A DNA stretch of 7,555 nucleotides, from the NCBI GenBank assembly GCA_003222235.1, contig QHVD01000045.1:1-7555 (forward strand), written 5' to 3'. The notes under the pieces are model-generated. The model was not told the origin of the DNA. It did not search any database and was given only the letters and a program-made list of their open reading frames with translations. How positions within the stretch are numbered: the stretch's first letter is position 1; each line of letters starts with the position of its first letter. The position numbers and the translations under genes are program-made. Origin of the DNA: Gemmatimonadota bacterium (lineage in GTDB: Bacteria > Gemmatimonadota > Gemmatimonadetes > Gemmatimonadales > GWC2-71-9). This document shows positions 1-5,606 of the stretch, piece after piece.

Positions 1-655
1 CCTTGGCGAGCAGCGTGCGGCTGGGGCGCTCCTCCGAGTGGGTGTAGGGGATGTTGAACCCCATCCCGCCGGTGCCGCTCGTGCCGATCTTCACGTACGC
101 CTTCGTCCCCGCGCCCTTGAGCGCCTCGACGAGGATCTGCACGTGCCGGATCAGCTGCGGCGTGGTGAGCACGAGGACGTGCCGCTCGACCGCCTCCCGG
201 TCCAGCTTCCCTTCCGCCGCCAGCGCGAGCAGGCCGAGCGCGCTCTGGACGATGTCCTGGTAGGCGAACGCGGTGGCCGTGTTGATGCTGTCCACCACGG
301 CATCGGGCCGGTATTTCAGCAGGAGCTGATACAAAAAGGATCGGTGCAGGACCTCGTCGGTGAGCTCGCTCAGCAGGTCGTGAATGACGAGCTGGCGGTG
401 ATCGGCATTCAGCATGATCGAGCCGCGCTCGAGGCGCGCCAGGCTGGCTGGGAGGAACACGTCCCCCCACTCCACGTCTACGCCCGAGCCGCCGCGGTAG
501 GGCTCGAGCGCCTGGGCCGTCGCCCGCGCCTCGCTCTCGAACAGCGCGACCAGCACGATGCGCTGTGGAGCGGCGGCGAGCAGGCGGCGCGCCACGGCGT
601 GTCCGACCAATCCGCTCCCGCCCAGAATCATCACCGTCCGGTCACGCAGTTCCAT
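1..655 (-). CDS. SDR-like NAD(P)-binding Rossmann-fold protein, 3' end outside window
   Basis: The visible 218 residues begin MELRDRTVMILGGSGLVG. The glycine pattern G12-G13-S-G15-L-V-G18 after a hydrophobic beta strand is the dinucleotide-binding signature of extended short-chain dehydrogenases and NAD-dependent epimerases/dehydratases. Later residues include DAVVDSINTATAF (about 117-129) and KIGTSGTGGMGFN (about 189-201), the latter being glycine-rich. I recognise no specific substrate, and the catalytic Tyr-x-x-x-Lys is not evident in the visible part. The ATG at 655 overlaps the rluB stop by 14 bp, so it is the last visible gene of the protease-scpAB-rluB operon and is probably translated by coupling. 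No strong Shine-Dalgarno is seen. The C-terminal part lies beyond the left edge. The fold is fairly sure; the activity is unknown. Confidence 0.75.
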   Translation of the reverse strand, partial: MELRDRTVMILGGSGLVGHAVARRLLAAAPQRIVLVALFESEARATAQALEPYRGGSGVDVEWGDVFLPASLARLERGSIMLNADHRQLVIHDLLSELTDEVLHRSFLYQLLLKYRPDAVVDSINTATAFAYQDIVQSALGLLALAAEGKLDREAVERHVLVLTTPQLIRHVQILVEALKGAGTKAYVKIGTSGTGGMGFNIPYTHSEERPSRTLLAK

Positions 656-1358
656 GCCGTCGCTCGATGGCTTCGATCTCCCCTGCGGCGAGCCGCCGCC
701 ATTTCCCCTCGGCGAGGCGTCCCAGACGAACCGGTCCGTAGGCCACGCGGTGCAGCCACTCCACCTTGAGTCCGAGCGCTTCGGCGAGCCGCCGCACGAT
801 GCGCTGGCGGCCTTCGGCCAGGGTCAGCTCCAGCTCCACGCTCCGTTCCGCCGGGCGCGCGCGGAAGCCGGTCACGCGCACCGGCCGGCCATCGATCACC
901 GGCGGTCGCCCCAGCGCCGCCTTCACCTCCGCGAGCGGGCGCCCGTGCACACGCAGCAGGTAGGTGCGCGGCACCGCGTAGCGCGGGTGCATGAGCCGGT
1001 GCGCCGCGGCTCCGTCCGTCGTGAGCAACAGCAGCCCCGAGGTCATGACGTCCAGCCGTCCAACGTAGGTGAGCCCGGGCACCGTCGGGAGGAGATCGTA
1101 CACGGTTCGCCGCCCCTCGGGGTCCCCGCGGCTCACCACGTAGCCCACGGGTTTGTTGAGCGCGATCCACGCCACGCCCGGCGGGCGCACGACCCGGCCG
1201 TCCACCGTCACGCGCTGGCGCTCGGGGTCCACGCTGCTGCCGAGCGTGGCTTCCGCGCCGTCCACACGCACGCGACCCGCGCGGATCAGGTCTTCAGCCT
1301 TGCGGCGCGACGTGACGCCCGCGCGCGCCAAGGCGCGCTGCAGGCGCATCACGCTCAT
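642..1358 (-). CDS. rluB: RluB/RsuA-family rRNA pseudouridine synthase
   Basis: The 238-residue product isomerises a uridine in rRNA to pseudouridine. RluB of this family acts on 23S rRNA at the peptidyl-transferase region. An N-terminal S4 RNA-binding domain spans about residues 4-55 (LQRALARAGVTSRRKAEDLI). The catalytic domain carries KPVGYVVS (69-76) and the signature GRLDVMTSGLLLL (100-112) with catalytic Asp103. The late family motif appears as EGRQRIVRR (182-190), where EGRNRQVRR is more usual. YGPVRLGRLAEGKWRRL (207-223) closes the domain. Length fits the family. The start is set by the ATGA overlap with the scpB stop (1355-1358), which indicates translational coupling; a second ATG lies three codons later. 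The scpB-rluB pair is a common bacterial arrangement. RsuA or RluE/F specificity cannot be excluded from sequence alone, but context favours RluB. Confidence 0.92.
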   Translation of the reverse strand: MSVMRLQRALARAGVTSRRKAEDLIRAGRVRVDGAEATLGSSVDPERQRVTVDGRVVRPPGVAWIALNKPVGYVVSRGDPEGRRTVYDLLPTVPGLTYVGRLDVMTSGLLLLTTDGAAAHRLMHPRYAVPRTYLLRVHGRPLAEVKAALGRPPVIDGRPVRVTGFRARPAERSVELELTLAEGRQRIVRRLAEALGLKVEWLHRVAYGPVRLGRLAEGKWRRLAAGEIEAIERRHGTA

Positions 1359-1897
1359 GCGGGTGCGGCGGGCGGGCGCAGCGCCACCGACAGCTCCTCG
1401 AGCCGCGGCAGCTCGTCCAGGTCTTTCAGCCCGAGGATCTCCAGGAACTGCGGCGTGGTGGCGTAGAGCAGCGGCCGGCCGAGCCCTTCGCCGCGGGAGA
1501 CCACCTCCACCAGCCCGCGCTCGATCAGCTTGTCGATCACGGCGCCCGCGTCGACGCCGCGGATCTCGTCCACTTCGACACGGCCCACCGGTTGCCGGTA
1601 AGCGATGATGGCGAGCGTCTCGAGCGCCGCCGGCGAGAGGCGGCGCGGGCGCAGCGCGAACTGCGCGCCCTCGATCGCGGCCGCATGCTCGGGGCGCGTC
1701 AGGAACTGCCACCCCAGCGCGATCTCGACGAGCTCCACGCCGTGGCCCGCGGTGGCGTAGGCCGCGCGCAGCTCGTCGAGCCCGGCGCGCACCGCGACTT
1801 CCCCCGCCTGCGGATCGAGGGTCATCAGCTCCTCAACCGCGAGCGGGCGCGAGGCGGCGAAGAGCGCCGCCTCAAGCAGCTGCGCGAGGGGGCTCAC
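1355..1897 (-). CDS. scpB: Segregation and condensation protein B (ScpB)
   Basis: ScpB is the winged-helix (kite) subunit of the SMC-ScpA-ScpB condensin that compacts and segregates the chromosome; it dimerises and binds the ScpA linker. The 180-residue protein matches the usual size. It starts MSPLAQLLEAALFAASRP (first winged helix). The family hallmark RLSPAALETLAIIAYRQPV (86-104) is followed by EIRGVDAGAVIDKLIERGLV (111-130) and GRPLLYATTPQFLEILGL (140-157). The C-terminus is a short Pro/Ala tail. The start codon is GTG at 1897, so the gene begins inside the end of scpA with a 26-bp overlap; no convincing Shine-Dalgarno precedes it. The stop overlaps the rluB start by 4 bp. Identity is secure from both sequence and neighbours. 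Confidence 0.95.
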   Translation of the reverse strand: MSPLAQLLEAALFAASRPLAVEELMTLDPQAGEVAVRAGLDELRAAYATAGHGVELVEIALGWQFLTRPEHAAAIEGAQFALRPRRLSPAALETLAIIAYRQPVGRVEVDEIRGVDAGAVIDKLIERGLVEVVSRGEGLGRPLLYATTPQFLEILGLKDLDELPRLEELSVALRPPAAPA

Positions 1898-2615
1898 GCC
1901 GGATCACGATGGGAGCGAACGGCCCGTCCTGGCGGAGCTTGAGCGCGCCGCGCTTGGCGAGCTCCAGCAGCGCGATGAACACCGACAGCACATCGACGAC
2001 GCTCGCGCCCTCTCCGACGACGTCGAGCCAGCTGCATTCCTCCCGCTCGCCGAGCAGCGCCTGGATCCGCTCGGTCGCGCCCTCGACGTCGAGGGGCCGC
2101 GGCACCACCCGGTGCAACACCGGCTCCGGAATGAGCGCAATCACCCGCTCTGCCGCCGCAAGCAGCTCGTTCAGCTCGATCACGAGCGGGGCGGGCGGCA
2201 CCGGCCGCGCCTCGGGCATGAAGCCGCGCGCGAAGCGCTCGGCGCGGCTCGCGGCGGCGTCGGCGAGCCAGTCCACGAGCTCCCGGACCTGCTGGTACTC
2301 GAGCAGCCGGCGCACCAGCTCTGCGCGCGGGTCCTCCCATTCGTCGTCCCCCGGACGGCGGGGCAAGAGTGTCTGCGCCTTGATCCGCAGCAGACGGGCG
2401 GCCATCTCCAGGTAGTCCGCCGCCTGGCTCAGGCCCAGGTCGCCGATCACGCCCAGGAACTGATCGGCGATCTTCGCGATCGGGAGGTCGGTGATGTCGA
2501 GCTCGTCCTCGCGGATGAGATGCAGCAGCAGATCGAGCGGGCCCGAGAACTGCTCGAGCTCGACGACGAAGCCAGCCTGGTCCACGGCGCTGGGGGGGGG
2601 CGGCAACGTCGTCAC
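1872..2615 (-). CDS. scpA: Segregation and condensation protein A (ScpA), kleisin
   Basis: ScpA is the kleisin that bridges the two SMC heads and carries ScpB. The 247-residue protein has the family N-terminus VVELEQFSGPLDLLLHLIRE (17-36), then DITDLPIAKIADQFL (40-54) and DYLEMAARLLRIKAQTLLP (67-85). An acidic, Pro-containing linker follows. The C-terminal winged helix is near 195-240 (SWLDVVGEGASVVDVLSVF, then ALLELAKRGALKLRQ). I chose GTG at 2615 because it overlaps the upstream protease stop as GTGA, the same style as the other junctions, and a G-rich stretch precedes it. GTG at 2585 would also keep the conserved domain but lacks any ribosome-binding site. Residues 5-8 are four prolines encoded in part by a run of nine C residues, a potential slippage site right after the start. 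Confidence 0.94.
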   Translation of the reverse strand: MTTLPPPPSAVDQAGFVVELEQFSGPLDLLLHLIREDELDITDLPIAKIADQFLGVIGDLGLSQAADYLEMAARLLRIKAQTLLPRRPGDDEWEDPRAELVRRLLEYQQVRELVDWLADAAASRAERFARGFMPEARPVPPAPLVIELNELLAAAERVIALIPEPVLHRVVPRPLDVEGATERIQALLGEREECSWLDVVGEGASVVDVLSVFIALLELAKRGALKLRQDGPFAPIVIRREPPRAAA

Positions 2616-3265
2616 GAGCCCGCCCCCGCCACGATCCGGAACCCACCGACCACGGCGAGACCGAGCTGCATCAGCCGGTCGGCCGGCCAGAGGAAGAGCG
2701 TGATCACCCCGGGGGCGAGCCAGCTGATGAGCAGAATTGGGATGAACCCCAACATGTACAGCTGCCGGTATTTCAGTCCCGCGCCCGGCGGGAGCAGGTG
2801 ATAGAAGACATGGCTGCCGTCGAGCGGCGGGATCGGGATCAGGTTGAAGAACGCCAGGATCAGGTTGAGCCGCATCCCGGCCCACATCATCGTCTGGAGA
2901 ATCCCGAGCGTCCCCGCGAGGGCCGGCAGCGCGCCGGCCATCATCCCAACGACGGCGTAAAGCCCTCCGAACACCACGAACAGAATGAGGTTCACCACAA
3001 TCCCCGCCAGCGACACGATCACGTCACCCCGCACGAACTTGCGATACTTGCGCGGGTTCACCGGCACCGGCTTGGCCCCGCCGAACGTGTAGGTGCCGCC
3101 GGACGCGAACCACAGCATCACCGGCAGCAAGACGGTCATGAAGGGGTCGATATGTTTGAGGGGATTCAGCGTAAGCCGCCCGAGCATGTAGGCGGTGTCG
3201 TCGCCTTGGCGGTAAGCGGCCTCGGCGTGAGCGTATTCGTGGGCGACCATCGAGAACAGCAACAC
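2612..3265 (-). CDS. Site-2 protease family (M50) membrane metalloprotease
   Basis: This is an intramembrane zinc protease of the short M50 family, which cleaves transmembrane segments of target proteins; its substrate here is unknown. The zinc motif HEYAH is at residues 9-13 (His9, Glu10, His13) and the distal NLIPIPPLDGSH motif at 141-152 supplies Asp149. LTLNPLKHIDP (31-41) and GGAKPVPVNPRKYR (62-75) are also typical. Hydrophobic segments lie near 42-54, 82-110, 134-148 and 168-193. No ATG, GTG or TTG exists in frame upstream of GTG 3265 before the stop at 3350-3352. Yet the translated sequence continues as a plausible first membrane helix (ISFDILVWAPV), so initiation at ATT 3295 or ATC 3283 is possible and the GTG start may truncate the protein by 6-10 residues. 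It is the first gene of the operon and overlaps scpA by 4 bp. Confidence 0.88.
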   Translation of the reverse strand: MLLFSMVAHEYAHAEAAYRQGDDTAYMLGRLTLNPLKHIDPFMTVLLPVMLWFASGGTYTFGGAKPVPVNPRKYRKFVRGDVIVSLAGIVVNLILFVVFGGLYAVVGMMAGALPALAGTLGILQTMMWAGMRLNLILAFFNLIPIPPLDGSHVFYHLLPPGAGLKYRQLYMLGFIPILLISWLAPGVITLFLWPADRLMQLGLAVVGGFRIVAGAGS

Positions 3266-3323
3266 GGGCGCCCAGACGAGGATGTCGAACGAAATTGCCG
3301 AGCTCGGCCGTTGCGAAGAGCCT

Positions 3324-3353
3324 AAGATAACCGCGGCCCGGTACGCCGGTCAA
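3324..3353 (-). promoter_or_regulatory. Promoter of the protease-scpA-scpB-rluB operon
   Basis: On the minus strand TTGACC (3348-3353) is followed after 18 bp by TATCTT (3324-3329), a good sigma-70-type pair. Transcription would begin near 3317, about 20 nt before ATT 3295 and about 50 nt before GTG 3265. The prediction rests on consensus match and position only. Confidence 0.6.
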
Positions 3354-3372
3354 CGGCGTAGCGCCTTGACCG
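3347..3372. repeat. Inverted repeat joining two divergent -35 boxes
   Basis: CGGTCAA (3347-3353) mirrors TTGACCG (3366-3372), and inside it GGCG (3355-3358) mirrors CGCC (3362-3365) around a TAG centre, with one unpaired C at 3354. The dyad may simply reflect two back-to-back promoters, or it may be an operator that coordinates rpsT with the protease-scpAB operon. Confidence 0.55.
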
Positions 3373-3394
3373 ACCTGCACTTACCGCCTAAGTT
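3366..3394 (+). promoter_or_regulatory. Promoter of rpsT
   Basis: TTGACC (3366-3371) and TAAGTT (3389-3394) are separated by 17 bp. This puts the transcription start near 3401, about 20 nt before the rpsT GTG. Its -35 box is the mirror image of the one serving the leftward operon, only 12 bp away. Confidence 0.6.
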
Positions 3395-3420
3395 CCGCGC
3401 CTCAGCCAACAGGATCTCCG

Positions 3421-3681
3421 GTGCCGAGGATCAAGTCCGCGAAGAAGGCGATGCGTCAGGCGCGCGCGCACTACCAGACGAATCGGGCACAACGCTCGGC
3501 GGTACGCACGGCGCTCAAGCACGTCCGGGAAGCCAAGTCTCCGGACCAGGCCACCGTGGCCTACCGCGCCGCCGTCCGGCTGCTCGACCGGGCCGCCCGC
3601 AAGGGGCTCATCCACGCCAACAACGCGGCGCGGCACAAGTCCCGGTTGGCGGCGGCGGTCAGGAAGCTCGGCAAGACTTAG
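3421..3681 (+). CDS. rpsT: 30S ribosomal protein S20
   Basis: S20 is a primary 16S-rRNA-binding protein of the small subunit. The 86-residue basic product begins MPRIKSAKKAMRQARAHYQ, the standard S20 N-terminus, continues with TALKHVREA and YRAAVRLLDRAARKGLIHAN, and ends AARHKSRLAAAVRKLGKT, the conserved C-terminal helix. Length is normal. The start is GTG, with AGGA at 3411-3414 six bases upstream as the ribosome-binding site. It is expressed alone from its own promoter. No intrinsic terminator follows; the antisense remnant of a sigma factor gene begins directly at the stop codon. Confidence 0.97.
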   Translation: MPRIKSAKKAMRQARAHYQTNRAQRSAVRTALKHVREAKSPDQATVAYRAAVRLLDRAARKGLIHANNAARHKSRLAAAVRKLGKT

Positions 3682-4031
3682 GAATGCGCTCCCGGAACTG
3701 GGCTTCGACACGCTGGTGCCGCAGGTGGTCGATCGCGCGGTTTCGCGCCGCGCGGAACAGGTAGATGTTGAGCGGAACGGTGGGCTGCCACTCGTGGCGT
3801 TGCTCCCACAGGTGCAGGAACAGGTCCTGGATCACCTCCTCGGCGGCTTCTCGGGAGTGCACCCAGCTCGTGACGAACGCGCCCGAGGTCGTTCTTGTAT
3901 GCCCGGAACATCGCCTCGAAGGCCGGGACGTCGCCGGTACGGATGCTCTCGACCCACGCCCGATCCCGCGACTCTCGGGACGAGTCGAGAGCATCGAGCG
4001 CAATATCGCGCCGGTCCGGCTGCAGAGGCAT
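3659..4031 (-). pseudogene. ECF RNA polymerase sigma factor remnant (frameshifted, region 4 missing)
   Basis: From ATG 4031 one frame reads MPLQPDRRDIALDALDSS and then GDVPAFEAMFRAYKNDLG, typical of sigma region 2.1. The match then moves to another frame near 3881-3885: AFVTSWVHSREAAEEVIQDL, FLHLWEQR and LFRAARNRAIDHLRHQRVEA, regions 2.2-2.4 of ECF sigma factors. Removing one base at the GGGCGC junction restores normal spacing, so this looks like a single-base insertion. After ...QFRERIPKS the frame runs into the antisense of the rpsT 3' end and stops at 3659-3661. No region 4 (the -35 reader) exists in any frame. No Shine-Dalgarno precedes the ATG. It is probably a dead gene. A sequencing error could explain the frameshift but not the missing half. 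Confidence 0.75.
3942..3995. repeat. Perfect 12-bp inverted repeat inside the sigma remnant
   Basis: GATGCTCTCGAC (3942-3953) is mirrored exactly by GTCGAGAGCATC (3984-3995). Within the 30-base loop TCCCG (3964-3968) pairs with CGGGA (3976-3980), so the whole could form a long two-part stem. No T tract follows on either strand. Its role is unknown. Confidence 0.6.
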
Positions 4032-4154
4032 AGTGCGAACAGATGTACCGCGTACCGTGGAGGCACGCCAGAGGCGTCGGATCCGACAGCTGAGGACCGT
4101 CGGCGCCGAGCACGCTTCACATGGATATCCAACCACGGCGGCGGTAGTCGCGCG

Positions 4155-4619
4155 CTAAGCCTTCTTCGCTACCGCCCCCGCCAGGGCCTCAGAGACATAA
4201 CCGAGCAGGCCGCCCAGGATGAGCGACACCGCCGTCATCACGTAGTCGGTGGCCGTGTCGTGCTTGCTGCCGACCGTGACCGCGGCCCCGATGAACGCGC
4301 CGGGTATGAACGACAGCAGCGCGATTCTGGATTGCAGGACCATCAGGAAGGCGATCACGCCCACCAGAATGGCCAACACCGCGCTGCTCCCGCCCAGCAG
4401 ACCCACCAGCTGCAGGGCGATGAACGCATAGATGAGTCCAGAGACATTCGCAGCCACCGTCTTCTGGAACCCCTGCATCTTGCCGCCGGCGGCGAAGAAG
4501 CACCCCCACGCGACAATCGCCGCCCAAACAGACAGTTGGGCGACCACGCCGACCGCGATGTACGTCCAGACGGCGATCAGCACCCCGATGCTCACTGCCA
4601 GCGCCATTAGCATGTCCAT
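4155..4619 (-). CDS. DUF1097 family inner-membrane protein (YcdZ-like)
   Basis: The 154-residue protein is almost entirely hydrophobic, with about five membrane segments near 3-25, 30-45, 58-75, 78-95 and 100-117, and a last one near 127-148 before a short basic C-terminus (AKKA). WGCFFAAGGKMQGFQKT (38-54) and SFIPGAFIGAA (103-113) match the DUF1097 family, whose E. coli member is YcdZ; the function of the family is not established. The start is ATG 4619, preceded nine bases upstream by GGAGGAGG (complement of 4629-4636), a strong ribosome-binding site. Longer in-frame extensions to 4781 lack one and are not hydrophobic. It lies downstream of the small membrane protein gene on the same strand, 216 bp away, so co-transcription is possible. 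Confidence 0.88.
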   Translation of the reverse strand: MDMLMALAVSIGVLIAVWTYIAVGVVAQLSVWAAIVAWGCFFAAGGKMQGFQKTVAANVSGLIYAFIALQLVGLLGGSSAVLAILVGVIAFLMVLQSRIALLSFIPGAFIGAAVTVGSKHDTATDYVMTAVSLILGGLLGYVSEALAGAVAKKA

Positions 4620-4652
4620 ACGCCCGAGCCTCCTCCGGAGGATAGAAGCGAC

Positions 4653-4698
4653 AACGGCTCGTGCGCGCACCGAGGGAGAGTGCAGCGGGTGAGCCGTT
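4653..4698 (-). promoter_or_regulatory. Leader inverted repeat ahead of the DUF1097 gene
   Basis: AACGGCTC (4653-4660) pairs perfectly with GAGCCGTT (4691-4698) across a 30-base loop that itself holds the palindrome GTGCGCGCAC (4661-4670). It lies 34 bases upstream of the DUF1097 start and could be a leader stem or operator. I find no clear -35/-10 pair here. Confidence 0.3.
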
Positions 4699-4781
4699 CC
4701 AGCGCAGTGTGACCATGTGGCACCCAGCCCTCTTCCCGACATCTGCGAGGGTACGCGAGAAGATGCCGGCGCAGCGCACAA

Positions 4782-4806
4782 CGCGCCAGGGGAGCCATTT
4801 GGCGCG
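4782..4806 (-). terminator. Possible weak terminator after the 43-residue membrane protein gene
   Basis: CGCGCCA (4782-4788) and TGGCGCG (4800-4806) form a 7-bp stem with an 11-base loop, 30 bases past the small gene's stop. On the minus strand it is followed only by TTGTG, so termination would be weak. Confidence 0.3.
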
Positions 4807-4835
4807 GTCGCGAAAGCACGAAGCCGGCTCCGCCC

Positions 4836-4967
4836 TCACTGATCGGAGTCCTGGTCTGGACGGTCCCGCCGCTCGAGCCATTCCTTGACCACGAAGCCGA
4901 GCGTGGCGCCGAAGCCGGCGCTCGCAAGACCGAGAAGCAGCTTTCCTGTCACAACCAACCCGCCCAT
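4836..4967 (-). CDS. Small single-pass membrane protein, 43 residues, unknown function
   Basis: The reading frame from ATG 4967 to TGA 4836 encodes MGGLVVTGKLLLGLASAG followed by FGATLGFVVKEWLERRD and the charged end RPDQDSDQ. A Gly/Ala/Leu-rich hydrophobic stretch of about 25 residues (3-27) is followed by a charged, amphipathic tail, the layout of a one-pass membrane miniprotein. AGGAG (complement of 4977-4981) lies nine bases before the ATG, a good ribosome-binding site, and codon use has the GC-rich third positions of its neighbours. I do not recognise a family. It precedes the DUF1097 gene on the same strand, and a structured region (5001-5038) lies just upstream. The gene is short, but ribosome-binding site, hydrophobic profile and codon use agree. 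Confidence 0.65.
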   Translation of the reverse strand: MGGLVVTGKLLLGLASAGFGATLGFVVKEWLERRDRPDQDSDQ

Positions 4968-5000
4968 GTGTCATCGCTCCTGCGCTGCCCCGGTAACGCG

Positions 5001-5038
5001 AACGCCCCCACCGTTCGGGGATCGACGGTGGGGGCGTT
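5001..5038 (-). promoter_or_regulatory. Perfect 14-bp hairpin upstream of the small membrane protein gene
   Basis: AACGCCCCCACCGT (5001-5014) is exactly complementary to ACGGTGGGGGCGTT (5025-5038), with a 10-base loop. No T tract follows on either strand, so it is not a textbook terminator. It sits 33 bases upstream of the small gene's ATG and may be a leader structure, a factor-assisted terminator for an RNA started near 5188, or an mRNA-stabilising stem. Confidence 0.55.
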
Positions 5039-5194
5039 GACGGCCGGCCGCTCCAGCCGCGTACAACCTATCTGCCACGCATTCGATCGGGCGCGAGAGT
5101 CTGCGTCGCAACCGGCGTGCCAAGATTTCGTGGGACGCACGGCGCGATCGTGTGCGGACAAACGTCATGGCGAGCGGGGCGCATCATGAATTGC

Positions 5195-5224
5195 AGCATA
5201 CTCAGGCACAATGCGGCGGGTCAA
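5195..5224 (-). promoter_or_regulatory. Candidate leftward promoter
   Basis: On the minus strand TTGACC (5219-5224) and TATGCT (5195-5200) are 18 bp apart, the same -35 hexamer and spacing as the protease-scpAB promoter. Transcription would start near 5188 and run toward the 5001-5038 hairpin and the small membrane protein gene, leaving a leader of about 220 bases. Confidence 0.5.
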
Positions 5225-5525
5225 CGCCCCGATCGGGTGGGCGCCAGACCTCCTCCTTAAGGTGTATCCGGAACCCATTCGAGGTGATTCTGGTCGAGCT
5301 GAAAACGCCGAGGGCCCAAAACAGACCGACCTGAGCGGCGCAGCCGTGCGGATCGCCCATGCCGCAAGGGGAGCAAGAGAAAAGTTGAGCCACCTCTCTC
5401 CGAAACGGGTGTCGTCCGATCTGTTGTTGTAGCCGCCACCCACAGGGTCGGACGGACGTCTCGGCGCATGCAGTGACGACATGAGGTAATTCCCAAGCCT
5501 CTTCGCCTCTCGAGCAGCTCCCGGG

Positions 5526-5555
5526 CCCGGCCACCCAGCGTGCGCCGGGTTTTTT
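5526..5555 (+). terminator. Intrinsic terminator or attenuator before the TSUP permease gene
   Basis: CCCGGC (5526-5531) pairs with GCCGGG (5544-5549), and six T residues (5550-5555) follow directly. This is the only textbook intrinsic terminator in the window. It points rightward but no plus-strand gene lies between rpsT and here. It therefore ends an unrecognised RNA, ends a lost gene, or attenuates the permease gene whose ATG is 51 bases downstream. Confidence 0.7.
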
Positions 5556-5606
5556 GTCGTGTCATGACGCCAACGCAGCAACGAGACGGAGGGAGACCCG
5601 CAGGAC

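Larger units (their letters stand above)
4968..5606. other. Gene-poor intergenic region
   Basis: About 640 bp contain no protein frame I can support. Frames on both strands are rich in Arg, Pro and Ser, lack clear ribosome-binding sites and show no recognisable domain. What can be seen is a 14-bp hairpin (5001-5038), a minus-strand promoter candidate (5195-5224) and a plus-strand intrinsic terminator (5526-5555). A 65-codon basic frame at 4971-5168 on the minus strand starts about 20 bases after the predicted transcription start and ends three bases before the small membrane protein ATG. Its codon use is less GC-rich at third positions than the real genes, so I do not call it. Confidence 0.5.

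Noticed and set aside
38..3325. Long plus-strand frames antisense to the scp operon
   Set aside because: They are shadows of high-GC genes; the opposite strand carries clear conserved families throughout.
3024..3380. A 118-codon minus-strand frame starting upstream of the protease
   Set aside because: It overlaps the protease in another frame, is rich in Arg, has no domain, and its start lies upstream of the likely promoter.
5037..5067. Plus-strand TTGACG with TACAAC as a promoter
   Set aside because: Spacing is 19 bp, the -10 match is poor, and no plus-strand gene follows for more than 500 bases.
5211..5432. A 73-codon plus-strand frame upstream of the orphan terminator
   Set aside because: It would give the terminator a gene, but it ends about 90 bases before the hairpin, lacks a clear ribosome-binding site and shows no protein-like pattern that I recognise.
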